Assembly: GCF_900187615.1 (NCBI RefSeq)
Contig: NZ_FYDO01000029.1
Location: 18,292-82,291 of the forward strand
Direction: 5' to 3'
Source: Pseudomonas sp. Irchel s3f7
Lineage (GTDB): Bacteria; Pseudomonadota; Gammaproteobacteria; Pseudomonadales; Pseudomonadaceae
Length of the DNA stretch: 64,000 nucleotides
Shown: positions 1 to 8,529 of the stretch, one piece after another
How positions within the stretch are numbered: the first letter of the stretch is position 1
Layout of the letters: each line of letters starts with the position of its first letter
The notes under the pieces: model-generated
What the model saw: only the letters and a program-made list of their open reading frames with translations
Database searches by the model: none
Told to the model about the DNA's origin: nothing
Program-made: the position numbers and the translations under genes

Positions 1-760
1 AACGTGGTTCCTTCACTTGGTCGAGGGTCTCGTGCACCAGCAGCACACCACCGGCCAGACGTGCCGGGGCAGTCACTTTCTGCTTGAAGTAAAACAGGAT
101 GTTGCCCGGGTTCGCCGGATCGTAATCCTTCATTTTGTCGCGGAACACGAACTGATCCTGGAAGTACACCAGGCTGAACGAGCCGTTCGGCTGTGGCGTC
201 GCCTGGGTTACCAGACGGGTCACGCTACCACCGCGATAGCGGGTGATATGGTTCCAGATGACTTCAACACCGGTTTTCGGGATCGGGAATGGAACGGCAG
301 TTTCGAAGTTTTCCAAACCGTTGCCGCCGGACACCAGCTTGGTGTTGGTGGCATTCTTCTTGATCGCCGCGAACACGTCATCCGGCACGGTGGCACCGCG
401 ATGCGAGGTGTAGACCGGCATCTTGAAGGTTTCCGGGTAGCGCTTGAACATCGCGTACTGGCCCGGGGCAAGCTTTTCCTTGTATTGGTCGACGTTCTGC
501 GCCGTGATGGTGAACAGCGGTTTTTCACTGGCGTAAGGGTTGGACAGGAAGCCCTTGCTGTCGACAGTGCCGGCGTTCTTCGGCAACGGTTTCCAGGCCG
601 GGATCGAGCCGTCGGCGTTGCCCGACATTTCGGCACCCATCGGGGTCAGGCTTTTGCCCAGCTTGTCCGCCTCGGCCGCAGGGACCGCCGCCATGACGCT
701 GGTCGCGAGCAGAGAAAACCCGAGGACACCGGCGTGGAACAGACTCTTGGTCATTTTCAT
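1..760 (-). CDS. DUF1329 family outer-membrane-associated protein (partial, 3' end outside window)
   Basis: About 253 codons are visible and the C-terminus is cut by the left window edge. The protein starts MKMTKSLFHAG and has a cleavable signal peptide ending near AVPAAEA, so it is exported. The following segment (GKSLTPMGAEMSGNADGSIPAW, read in two parts) is typical of DUF1329 proteins, which have a LolA/LolB-like fold. Start 760 is preceded by a CAGGACG ribosome site; Met3 is an alternative. It lies 28 bases downstream of a DUF1302 gene on the same strand, the usual pairing. Such pairs often precede a YCF48-like protein and an MMPL exporter, which would lie beyond the edge. The molecular function is not established; transport of hydrophobic molecules is an inference from context. 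Confidence 0.85.
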   Translation of the reverse strand, partial: MKMTKSLFHAGVLGFSLLATSVMAAVPAAEADKLGKSLTPMGAEMSGNADGSIPAWKPLPKNAGTVDSKGFLSNPYASEKPLFTITAQNVDQYKEKLAPGQYAMFKRYPETFKMPVYTSHRGATVPDDVFAAIKKNATNTKLVSGGNGLENFETAVPFPIPKTGVEVIWNHITRYRGGSVTRLVTQATPQPNGSFSLVYFQDQFVFRDKMKDYDPANPGNILFYFKQKVTAPARLAGGVLLVHETLDQVKEPR

Positions 761-788
761 ATGTGCGTTCGTCCTGAAAATACAGTGC

Positions 789-2726
789 TTAGAAGTTCAC
801 GCCGAGGCTGAGCGCAACGAAGTCGCGATCATCCACAGTGGTGTACTTGCCATCGAAGAAGTTGGTGTACGCCAGGCTCGCGGTGTAGGTGTTCTGGTAC
901 TCGGCATCGACGCCCAGGCTGACCGCTTTGCGACCTTCCTCGAAGTTGGCACCTGGGCCTGGGGAGTAACCTTCGACGTCATGGGACCAGGCCACGTTCG
1001 GCTTGAGGTTCACACCGGCGAACACGTCGTTGTATTCCCAGATGGCGCGGCCGCGGTAGCCCCAGGAGTTAGCGGTCGTAAACCCGTCGTTTTCGCAGTA
1101 GCGACTGACGTTGTTTTGCGCCCCACCCGCCAGGGTGCCGGTGTTCAACGTGACACACTGGTTGTTCGGCAACGGGCCAGGGCCGTAGCTCGGGTCACGG
1201 CCGTAACGCGCTTCGGAGCTGTCTTCCAGGCCACCGACGTGGGTCCAGCCAACCTCACCAACCAGGGTCAGTCGCTCGGCACCCATCACCTGATCGAAAA
1301 AGTGGGTAAGCGTCGTCTGGAGCTGGGTCACTTCCTTGCGGCGATAACCTTGCTGATCCTGACCTGGTGTACCCGAGAGCACGGAAACGCTAGGGTTAAG
1401 CGGAGTCAGACCGGAGAAGAGAATGTCGGTGGTGTTGAGTTGAACCGGAGCATTCGGACGGTAGCTGAGCTCGCCACTCCACGCGGTACCGGTAGGCAAC
1501 GTGGTAGAGAAACTCAGACCATACAGACGGATATCTTCAGGGTATTCGACGTAGTAGCTGGAGTTGCCCGCCACTTGCAATGGCAGCAACGTCGGGGCTA
1601 GACCTGCCGCGACATTGGCCGGAATACCTGCGCCCCTCAACGCGCCCACCAGACCCGCCGGGCTGTAAGCACTTGCCGGCGCACCATGTCCGCTGAAGAT
1701 CGGCGCACGGCTGTGGTAGTTCATGAAATAAGCACCGAACTCGGTGTCCAGCGGATCGAACATGTACTTGAACGACACGCCGAACTGACCGCTGTCGCGG
1801 GCATCGCGATCCGGGCCGCGACGAACGATCACGCCTTCGTCCGGATCACCCCAGGACACGCCTCGTGCGGCAAGCGTGTTGATGGCGGCATTGCGCAGGC
1901 TCGCTGGCAACCCAGCTCCTGCCAGTGCGCTGTTCAGCCCGTTTTTGGTCCGAAGTACTGCCAGGTTGTTGTCGCAACCATCGGAGATCACGTCGGGTTG
2001 CGAGAAGAATGTGCCGCAGTTGTCGGCAACGGTCTGGTCCCATTCGATCTGATAGAAAGCCTCGGTCGAGAGGTTTTCGGTCAGGCTTTGGGACACATAG
2101 AACATGTTGACCGGGATCAGGCCTTCCTTGATCTCGGCACCCGGACGACGGAACGCGGACACATCGATCGGGTTGATCGAGTTGATGCCGCCGCCGATGA
2201 AGGTACTTTCACCCCAGCTCACCACCTGCTTGCCAAGACGCACGGAGCCCGGCTGATCGGCGATGGCGTAGTTGTGGTAAACGAAGGCGTCGAGGATCTG
2301 GCCGCCGGACGACTTGGCGCCCTCTTTGCGGTTGTCGTCGCTGATGTCCTTGAACTCACGGCTTTCGTCTTTCAGCTCGAAGTCATACCAGTATTTGCCA
2401 CGGACGAAGATGCCGGTGTCGCCGTATTTCAATTCAAGGTCGTGAATGCCTTTGAAGATCTTCGAGAAGGTTTCACCGCTCTTGAAGTTCAGGTGACCGT
2501 CATCGGAGGTTTGGGACAGGCCTCGGCCGCCGTTGTTGACACCGATGAGGTTCTTGTTGGCACTTTCGGTAGACCAACTGGCACCGACCGACAGGGATGA
2601 ATCGAACTGACCTTCGATTTCACCAACGTTGAAACTGACGCCGAATGCTGGCCCGGCGAGCGTAGAGGCAAGACTGACAGCCAGAGGCAGTTTCGCCCGG
2701 CGCCAGAGCTGGTTTACTGATGTCAT
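789..2726 (-). CDS. DUF1302 family outer-membrane protein
   Basis: The 645-residue protein has an N-terminal signal sequence (to about residue 30, ending GPAFGVS) followed by a long aromatic- and Gly/Asp-rich sequence that ends in ALSLGVNF, a terminal Phe as expected for a beta-barrel outer-membrane protein. Segments such as VRLGKQVVSWGESTF and the length fit the DUF1302 family of about 600-650 residues. It is the first gene of a pair with the DUF1329 gene downstream. Family knowledge: DUF1302/DUF1329 genes recur beside acyl-CoA ligases, esterases and RND-type exporters, suggesting handling of fatty or sterol-like compounds. That role is inferred only. Confidence 0.88.
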   Translation of the reverse strand: MTSVNQLWRRAKLPLAVSLASTLAGPAFGVSFNVGEIEGQFDSSLSVGASWSTESANKNLIGVNNGGRGLSQTSDDGHLNFKSGETFSKIFKGIHDLELKYGDTGIFVRGKYWYDFELKDESREFKDISDDNRKEGAKSSGGQILDAFVYHNYAIADQPGSVRLGKQVVSWGESTFIGGGINSINPIDVSAFRRPGAEIKEGLIPVNMFYVSQSLTENLSTEAFYQIEWDQTVADNCGTFFSQPDVISDGCDNNLAVLRTKNGLNSALAGAGLPASLRNAAINTLAARGVSWGDPDEGVIVRRGPDRDARDSGQFGVSFKYMFDPLDTEFGAYFMNYHSRAPIFSGHGAPASAYSPAGLVGALRGAGIPANVAAGLAPTLLPLQVAGNSSYYVEYPEDIRLYGLSFSTTLPTGTAWSGELSYRPNAPVQLNTTDILFSGLTPLNPSVSVLSGTPGQDQQGYRRKEVTQLQTTLTHFFDQVMGAERLTLVGEVGWTHVGGLEDSSEARYGRDPSYGPGPLPNNQCVTLNTGTLAGGAQNNVSRYCENDGFTTANSWGYRGRAIWEYNDVFAGVNLKPNVAWSHDVEGYSPGPGANFEEGRKAVSLGVDAEYQNTYTASLAYTNFFDGKYTTVDDRDFVALSLGVNF

Positions 2727-3062
2727 CGACGCTTCTCCATGTGCATTTTATTGTTATGGCATTAGCACTTCTAAAAACGCTGTGGATAACCGGGAGCCAT
2801 GGCATCCCAAAGTCATTCCAAAGTTGCATCGCCCCTGTTTGTGCGTGTGCTCCGTTTCTAAAAATCCTTGAACGGACTATAGCCAGCAGGTAGTAGTGCT
2901 TGATCCCTCTAAAGTGTGATTTGCACCTGCCAACCACTCTGGAACAGTCCTTTCGCCAGTCCGACACTGTCGGCATGGCAAGGATGGCTGAATTTATGAA
3001 TTTGACAAGCCAAGCGCTTGCTTGGTGGGGCTGGCGTGCCTTTTGGGCACGCCGGCAGACGC
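2727..3062. other. Intergenic region upstream of the DUF1302/DUF1329 operon
   Basis: This stretch of 336 bases holds no credible gene. It should carry the minus-strand promoter of the DUF1302 operon, but I could not pick a convincing -35/-10 or -24/-12 pair. Its right end contains a GC-rich hairpin just after the stop of the acyl-CoA ligase gene, listed separately. Confidence 0.5.
3033..3053 (-). terminator. Hairpin after the acyl-CoA ligase gene
   Basis: An 8-bp perfect stem, GGCGTGCC/GGCACGCC, with a 5-base loop lies 10 bases beyond the minus-strand stop at 3063. No T-run follows on the minus strand, so it is a weak or factor-dependent terminator at best. Confidence 0.4.
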
Positions 3063-4745
3063 TTAAAGCGTCGAGAGAAAGGTGCTGTTGGTGGCTTGCC
3101 ATTCGGTGATGTCGACGCGAATTTTCTTCTTGTCGAGTTTACCGACGCTGGTCTTGGGAATTTCAGTAACAAGGGCGATCTGACTCGGAATCGCCCACTT
3201 GCTCAGGTGCCCCAATTCCACAAACGGCTTGAGATGCTCCTTGAGCTCACGGGCCCCGATTTGTTGCCCTTCACGAAGCACGAGCAAGGCAAACGGCCGC
3301 TCACCCCACTGCGGATCGGCGATGCCTACCACTGCTACTTCGCGTACCGCTGGATGACGACTGATCAGGTCTTCCAGGTCCAGGGAGGAAACCCACTCAC
3401 CTCCGGTCTTGATCACATCCTTGATCCGGTCCCGTATGTCGATCACGCCCATGCTGTCCAGGGTCGCCACATCACCGGTGTGCAGCCAGCCCCCGGCCCA
3501 GAGCTCTGCGCCTTTTTGCGGTTCGTTGTAATAGCCCTCGGTGAGCCACGGCGCACGCAACACCAATTCGCCCTGGGTCTCGCCATCGGCCGGCAGGAAG
3601 TTACCCTCGGCATCGACAATCGCCGCTTCCACCAAAGGCCCTGGCACGCCAGCCTTGATCCGGTAGGTGGTGCGTTCGTCTTCGCTGCCGGCCATCAATT
3701 CATCGTTGAGGTGCGCGCATGACACCAGCGGTCCGGTTTCCGACATGCCATAGGCGGCGGTCAGCTGGATACCCTTGACCTTGGCGGCTTCGTACAGCGA
3801 GCGGTTCAGTGCGCTGCCACCGATGACAATCTTCCAGCCGCCGAAATCGGTGTTTTGCGCAGCCTTGGCATTGAGGAGCATCTGCAGGATGGTCGGGACG
3901 CAATGGGAGAAAGTGACCTTCTCTTTGCGCCATAGCTCCACCAGGTATTCCGGGTCATAGCGGCCGGGGTACACCTGCTTGAGGCCGAGCATGGTCGCCA
4001 CATACGGCAGGCCCCAGGCGTGCACGTGGAACATCGGGGTGATCGGCATGTACACATCGTTGGTGCCCAACAGACGCACGCTGTCGATCGAACCCATGAT
4101 GGTCGACACGCCAATGGTGTGCAGCACCAGTTGCCGATGGGTGAAGTACACGCCTTTGGGGTTGCCCGTGGTGCCGGTGGTATAGAACGTGGTCGCGACG
4201 GAATTCTCGTCGAAATCCTGGAAGTCGTACTGCGGGCTCGCGGCAGCCAGAAGCTGTTCGTATTCGCCGATGAGGTTCGGCAGGTCGGCGGTCTTTTCCG
4301 GCAGGTCGGTCAGCAGCAGGGTTTTCTCGACCGTGGTCAGGTGACCGGCAATCGCGTTGTACAACCCGGTGAACTCGCTGTTGACCAGCACGAAGCGGTC
4401 CTCGGCATGGTTCATGGTGTAGAGGATCTGTTCCGGCGACAGACGCACGTTGATGGTGTGGATGACGGCGCCGATCATCGGGATGGCAAACATGCATTCC
4501 AGATAACGATGGCTGTCCCAGTCCATGACCGCCACGGTATCCCCGGCTTTGACACCGGCCGCCGTGAGCACGTTGGCCAGACGGGCGACCCGTTCAATCA
4601 GGGTCGGATAGCTGTACCGCAACTGGTCGCGGTAGATGATCTCGCGGGTTTTCTCATAACGAGCGCCGGACATCAGCAGCCGTTTGATCAGCAGCGGATA
4701 CTGGTAAGCGCCTTCGGCTGGGGGGATAACGCGAGTCTGCAACAT
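3063..4745 (-). CDS. Fatty acid--CoA ligase (AMP-forming)
   Basis: The 560-residue protein activates a carboxylic acid through an acyl-adenylate and transfers it to CoA. The AMP-binding P-loop signature TTGTTGNPKG is at about residues 189-198, the AYGMSETGPL adenine-binding motif at about 335-345, HTGDVATLDSMG near 430, and the catalytic lysine region GKLDKKKIR near 543. Length and N-terminus (MLQTRVIPPAEGAYQYPLL) resemble the medium/long-chain AlkK-type ligases of pseudomonads. I chose ATG 4745 because AAAGGGA lies just upstream; an in-frame extension of 8 codons exists but lacks a better site. The acyl chain specificity cannot be read from sequence. It sits upstream of the DUF1302/DUF1329 pair, which may handle related substrates. 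Confidence 0.9.
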   Translation of the reverse strand: MLQTRVIPPAEGAYQYPLLIKRLLMSGARYEKTREIIYRDQLRYSYPTLIERVARLANVLTAAGVKAGDTVAVMDWDSHRYLECMFAIPMIGAVIHTINVRLSPEQILYTMNHAEDRFVLVNSEFTGLYNAIAGHLTTVEKTLLLTDLPEKTADLPNLIGEYEQLLAAASPQYDFQDFDENSVATTFYTTGTTGNPKGVYFTHRQLVLHTIGVSTIMGSIDSVRLLGTNDVYMPITPMFHVHAWGLPYVATMLGLKQVYPGRYDPEYLVELWRKEKVTFSHCVPTILQMLLNAKAAQNTDFGGWKIVIGGSALNRSLYEAAKVKGIQLTAAYGMSETGPLVSCAHLNDELMAGSEDERTTYRIKAGVPGPLVEAAIVDAEGNFLPADGETQGELVLRAPWLTEGYYNEPQKGAELWAGGWLHTGDVATLDSMGVIDIRDRIKDVIKTGGEWVSSLDLEDLISRHPAVREVAVVGIADPQWGERPFALLVLREGQQIGARELKEHLKPFVELGHLSKWAIPSQIALVTEIPKTSVGKLDKKKIRVDITEWQATNSTFLSTL

Positions 4746-4905
4746 AAGAATCCCTTTTTCTGACTGCACGGTCTTGGCTGAAAGTACGCACTGTAGTGCG
4801 CTTGTTCGCCAGCCAAATCAGCCAAAGGAATGATTTGCAGAACCGCGCAAATGCTAGCGTTGCGCCAGCATTCGTGGGCTTTCATCGTAGGGGATGTGTG
4901 ATTGA

Positions 4906-5535
4906 TCAGTGCATCTCGGTGAACGCGAGCTTCACGCCAATCGCGATCAGCACCGCGCCCATGGTGCGGTCGAACCAGTGGCCCATACGGGCGAAACCGG
5001 CGCGCACGCGCTGTTGGCTGAACAGCATGGCCACCAGGCAGAACCAGGCTGCCGTCGCCACCGCCAGATAAACGCCGTAGCCAGCCTGCACCGCCAGCGG
5101 TGTGTGGGGATTGATCACCACGGTGAACAGCGAAAGGAAAAACAGCGTGGCTTTCGGGTTCAGACCGTTGGTAACAAAACCGGAGGTGAAGGCCCCACGA
5201 GCAGTGCGCTCACCAGCCTCCTTGTGCAAATCGTCCGCCACAGGCGTGGCCGGTTTCGCGCGCAGCGCCTTGTAGCCGATGTACAGCAGGTAAGCGGCAG
5301 CGGCCCATTTCAGCGCATTGAACAGCACAATCGACTGGGACACGATCAAACCAATGCCCAGCAGCGAATAGCCCACATGCAGGAAAATCGCTGTGCCCAC
5401 ACCCAGCGCAGTCCACGTACCCGCGCGCCGACCGTGGGTAACACTTTCACGTACCACCACGGCAAAGTCCGGGCCGGGGCTGGCTACAGCCAGCAAGTGA
5501 ATCAGGGCAACGGTCAAGAACTCTGTCCAGTACAT
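4906..5535 (-). CDS. LysE/RhtB family amino-acid exporter
   Basis: The 209-residue membrane protein opens MYWTEFLTVALIHLLAVASPGPDF; the SPGPDF motif in the first helix is diagnostic of the LysE/RhtB superfamily. About six hydrophobic segments cover the rest, and the GLNPKATLFFLSLF stretch near residue 127 is also conserved. These inner-membrane carriers export amino acids or related compounds; the substrate is unknown here. A strong AAAGGAG site precedes the ATG. The gene is single and divergent from the 2-hydroxyacid dehydrogenase. Confidence 0.92.
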   Translation of the reverse strand: MYWTEFLTVALIHLLAVASPGPDFAVVVRESVTHGRRAGTWTALGVGTAIFLHVGYSLLGIGLIVSQSIVLFNALKWAAAAYLLYIGYKALRAKPATPVADDLHKEAGERTARGAFTSGFVTNGLNPKATLFFLSLFTVVINPHTPLAVQAGYGVYLAVATAAWFCLVAMLFSQQRVRAGFARMGHWFDRTMGAVLIAIGVKLAFTEMH

Positions 5536-5627
5536 GTGGGGCTCCTTTAGGCCAAGCGTAACTATTTATTTCATCTGGTAGGCTCGGCAGATTACGCCTT
5601 CAGTTCAATGCACAAAAGGTACAGTTG

Positions 5628-6593
5628 ATGACGAACACTCGCCGCGCCGTTTTCCTCGACCACCCCTCCCTGGACCTCGGAGACCTTGATCTCAGCCCGT
5701 TGCACCAGTGCTTCAGCGAATTGCAGCTGTTCGCCCAGACCCTGCCGGATCAAGTGATCGATCACCTCAAGGGCGCCACCGTCGCCATCAGCAACAAAAT
5801 TGCCATCGATGCCGCCGCCATGGCCGCCAGCCCCGATCTCAAGCTGATCCTGATCACGGCCACCGGCACCAATAACGTCGACCTCGCCGCCGCCCGCGCC
5901 CATGGGATTACCGTGTGCAACTGCCAGGGCTACGGCACGCCGTCGGTGGCGCAGCACACGATCATGCTGTTGCTCAACCTCGCCACGCGCCTGGCCGATT
6001 ATCAAAAAGCGGTCGGCGAAGGGCGCTGGCAGCAGGCAAAACAGTTCTGTTTATTGGACTTCCCGATTGTCGAACTGGAAGGCAAAACCCTCGGCCTGCT
6101 GGGACACGGCGAACTGGGTGGTGCAGTCGCGCGACTGGCCGAAGCGTTCGGCATGCGTGTGCTACTCGGCCAGATCCCGGGGCGCCCTGCCCGGCCCGAC
6201 CGTTTGCCGCTGGAAGAACTGCTGCCGCAAATTGACGCACTGACCTTGCACTGCCCGCTCAACGAACACACTCGACACTTCATCGGCGCCCGTGAGCTGG
6301 CGTCCATGAAGCCCGGCGCTTTCGTGGTCAACACCGCACGCGGCGGCCTGATCGACGAACAAGCCCTGGCCGACGCCTTGCGCAACGGTCATTTGGGCGG
6401 CGCAGCCACAGACGTATTAAGTGTCGAGCCTCCCATCAACGGCAATCCGCTGCTGGCCAACGACATCCCGCGCCTGATCGTTACCCCGCACAACGCCTGG
6501 GGCAGTCGCGAAGCGCGGCAGCGAATCGTGGGCCAAGTCACCGAAAACGCCTTGGGATACTTCAGCGGTAAGGCGCTGCGGGTCGTCAGTTGA
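5628..6593 (+). CDS. D-2-hydroxyacid dehydrogenase (NAD(P)-dependent, SerA/GhrB-like)
   Basis: The 321-residue enzyme reduces 2-keto acids or oxidises D-2-hydroxy acids. The Rossmann nucleotide-binding region is LGLLGHGELGGAVARLAEAFG (about residues 147-167; seen as GHGELGG, a variant of GxGxxG). The substrate region contains NTARGGLIDEQAL, and the catalytic His is in TPHNAWGSREA near residue 287. A preceding TTG would give MMTNT; I chose the ATG at 5628 because AAAGGT is correctly spaced. Glycerate dehydrogenase or hydroxypyruvate reductase is the likeliest specific role, but this is not proven by sequence. Confidence 0.9.
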   Translation: MTNTRRAVFLDHPSLDLGDLDLSPLHQCFSELQLFAQTLPDQVIDHLKGATVAISNKIAIDAAAMAASPDLKLILITATGTNNVDLAAARAHGITVCNCQGYGTPSVAQHTIMLLLNLATRLADYQKAVGEGRWQQAKQFCLLDFPIVELEGKTLGLLGHGELGGAVARLAEAFGMRVLLGQIPGRPARPDRLPLEELLPQIDALTLHCPLNEHTRHFIGARELASMKPGAFVVNTARGGLIDEQALADALRNGHLGGAATDVLSVEPPINGNPLLANDIPRLIVTPHNAWGSREARQRIVGQVTENALGYFSGKALRVVS

Positions 6594-6626
6594 TAAACTG
6601 CGGCACTTTTTTCCACAGGAGCAGTT

Positions 6627-7625
6627 ATGGATCCGCGCAGTGAAGTACTGCTTCGTCAGGCTGAGTTATTCCAGGGTTCGGTGCTATTGGCCGGTTTGCC
6701 CGCCGATGATTTGCTCGGTCGCCTGCCAGGCGCTCACGGTTGGTGCTGGCATGCCGGTGATCAGGCCGGACTGGATGCGCGCTTTGCCGAGCGCAGCCAT
6801 TTTGGCGTGAATGCACCTGAACGCGAGTTTGATAGCGCCGTGGTGTTTTTGCCCAAGTCCAAGGATCTGACCGACTACATCCTCAACGCCCTCGCCTCAC
6901 GCCTGGCCGGGCGTGAGCTGTACCTGGTCGGCGAGAAAAAAAGCGGCATCGAAGGCGCGGCCAAGCAACTCAACCCGTTCGGCAAGCCACGCAAGCTCGA
7001 CAGTGCGCGGCATTGCCAGCTATGGCTGGTCACTGTGGCCAACGCGCCTGCAGCCAAGCCGTTGGAAAGCCTGGCCCAGACCTATGAATTGCCACTGGCC
7101 GAAGGTCCGTTGAAAGTCATCAGCCTGCCGGGCGTGTTCAGCCACGGTCGCCTGGATCGCGGTAGCGCATTGTTGCTGGAACACTTGGACAAACTGCCCA
7201 GCGGCCATTTGCTGGACTTCGGTTGCGGTGCGGGCGTTCTGGGCGCCGTCGTGAAGCGTCGTTACCCGCACAATCAGGTCACTTTGCTGGACGTTGATGC
7301 CTTTGCCGCCGCCAGCAGTCGCCTGACACTGGCTGCCAACGGTCTGGAAGCAGACGTGATTACCGGCGACGGTATCGATGCGGCGCCCATGGGTTTGAGC
7401 GCCATTCTGAGCAACCCGCCGTTCCATGTCGGCGTGCACACCGATTATTTCGCGACCGAGAACTTGCTGCGAAAAGCCGCCAAACATCTGAAAAACGGTG
7501 GAGAACTGCGCTTGGTTGCGAACAGTTTCCTGAAATACCAGCCGTTGATCGAGGAGCACCTTGGCGTGTGTGCGATCAAGGCCGAAGGGCAGGGTTTCCG
7601 AATCTACCGAGCCAAGCGCGGCTAG
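6627..7625 (+). CDS. rsmC: 16S rRNA (guanine1207-N2)-methyltransferase
   Basis: The 332-residue protein has the two-domain RsmC layout: a degenerate N-terminal methyltransferase-like half and a catalytic C-terminal half. The latter carries the SAM motif LLDFGCGAGVLGAVV (about 191-205) and the catalytic NPPF motif in ILSNPPFHVGVHT (about 260-272). It methylates G1207 of 16S rRNA in the small subunit. CAGGAGCAGTT precedes the ATG. The next downstream element is the Mn2+ riboswitch, so this gene probably ends its own transcription unit. Confidence 0.93.
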   Translation: MDPRSEVLLRQAELFQGSVLLAGLPADDLLGRLPGAHGWCWHAGDQAGLDARFAERSHFGVNAPEREFDSAVVFLPKSKDLTDYILNALASRLAGRELYLVGEKKSGIEGAAKQLNPFGKPRKLDSARHCQLWLVTVANAPAAKPLESLAQTYELPLAEGPLKVISLPGVFSHGRLDRGSALLLEHLDKLPSGHLLDFGCGAGVLGAVVKRRYPHNQVTLLDVDAFAAASSRLTLAANGLEADVITGDGIDAAPMGLSAILSNPPFHVGVHTDYFATENLLRKAAKHLKNGGELRLVANSFLKYQPLIEEHLGVCAIKAEGQGFRIYRAKRG

Positions 7626-7664
7626 AAATTTGTTCTTGCCGAATGGATTTTGCGTAGGCAGAAT

Positions 7665-7855
7665 CCGCTCCGTCCTAGGGGAGTAGTCTCCCACGAGCGC
7701 CATGCTCGTCCGGCATACGTCAACATACTTGGTCCTCAGACCATGGCGTATGCGACCCAAGCGACCGCATCAGACGGTTCGCAGGGTTTGACAAGACCTA
7801 TGACACGCACACCTTACCCGGGGCGGGAAGGCTGTACGTGTCATAGCCGTGTCGA
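7665..7855 (+). ncRNA. yybP-ykoY (Mn2+-sensing) riboswitch
   Basis: The 220-base gap before the TMEM165/GDT1 transporter holds the hallmarks of the yybP-ykoY class. These are an AGGGGAGTAG box at 7677-7686, the GTCAACATACTTGG segment at 7719-7732, and the CCCGGGGCGGGAAGGCTGTA box at 7818-7837 followed by CGTGTCATAG. Between them lies a variable arm. Members bind Mn2+ in a cross-helix junction and turn on Mn2+ exporters. The location just before a GDT1-type gene is the standard proteobacterial setting. Exact ends are approximate. Confidence 0.88.
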
Positions 7856-7878
7856 CCCGCCCCTTAGGAAAACCCCTG

Positions 7879-8463
7879 ATGCTGGATTCATTACTCGTCC
7901 CCACCGCAATCGTTGCCTTGGCCGAAATCGGCGACAAGACGCAACTGCTCGCGCTCATTCTCGCTGCCCGCTTCCGCAAACCGTGGCCGATCATCGCCGG
8001 CATCGTCGCCGCGACCCTGGCCAACCACGCGGCCGCCGGTGCGGTCGGCGCCTGGGTTGGCAGTTTCTTCTCGGACGCGATGCTGCACTGGATTCTCGCT
8101 GCGAGCTTCGCCGCCACCGCGCTGTGGACCCTGGTGCCGGACAAGATGGATGACGATGAAGCCAGCACCGCGCGCAAGTTCGGGCCATTCCTGACCACGC
8201 TGATCGCGTTTTTCCTCGCGGAGATCGGTGACAAGACCCAAATCGCGACGGTGATGCTGGCCGCGCAATATCCAGAACTGTGGCTGGTGATCATCGGCAC
8301 CACCCTCGGCATGCTGATCGCCAACGTGCCGGTGGTACTGGCGGGTAACTTCGCCGCGGACAAACTGCCATTGACGCTGATCCGTCGACTGGCGGCGTCG
8401 GCGTTCTTCATCCTGGCGATTGTTGCGGTGTACAAGGCGATGCAGAGCAGCGGGTGGATTTGA
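7879..8463 (+). CDS. TMEM165/GDT1 (UPF0016) family divalent cation exporter, MneA-like
   Basis: The 194-residue inner-membrane protein contains two copies of the family motif E-x-G-D-K-T/S: ALAEIGDKTQL near residue 13 and FLAEIGDKTQI near residue 110. There are about six membrane helices. UPF0016 proteins export Mn2+ (or Ca2+), and the riboswitch directly upstream supports Mn2+. I took the ATG at 7879 because it begins the conserved MLDSLLVPT; the longer open frame from 7849 overlaps the riboswitch expression platform. A short palindrome (8484-8512) follows the stop. Confidence 0.93.
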   Translation: MLDSLLVPTAIVALAEIGDKTQLLALILAARFRKPWPIIAGIVAATLANHAAAGAVGAWVGSFFSDAMLHWILAASFAATALWTLVPDKMDDDEASTARKFGPFLTTLIAFFLAEIGDKTQIATVMLAAQYPELWLVIIGTTLGMLIANVPVVLAGNFAADKLPLTLIRRLAASAFFILAIVAVYKAMQSSGWI

Positions 8464-8483
8464 CCCGGGGACTGAAATCAATC

Positions 8484-8512
8484 TGTGGCGAGGGGGCTTG
8501 CCCCTCACCACA
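8484..8512. repeat. REP-like palindrome (TGTGGCGAGGG class)
   Basis: A 29-base imperfect palindrome with TGTGG/CCACA ends and a GAGGGG...CCCCTC stem. It lies between the convergent UPF0016 gene and the M48 gene and may help end both transcripts. It is the short single-copy version of the REP pairs seen at 19558 and 53649. Confidence 0.7.
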
Positions 8513-8529
8513 TTTTCAGCGCCTGATCG

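Noticed and set aside
2727..3062. Sigma54-type -24/-12 promoter before DUF1302
   Set aside because: No TGGCAC-N5-TTGCA match with proper spacing could be found.
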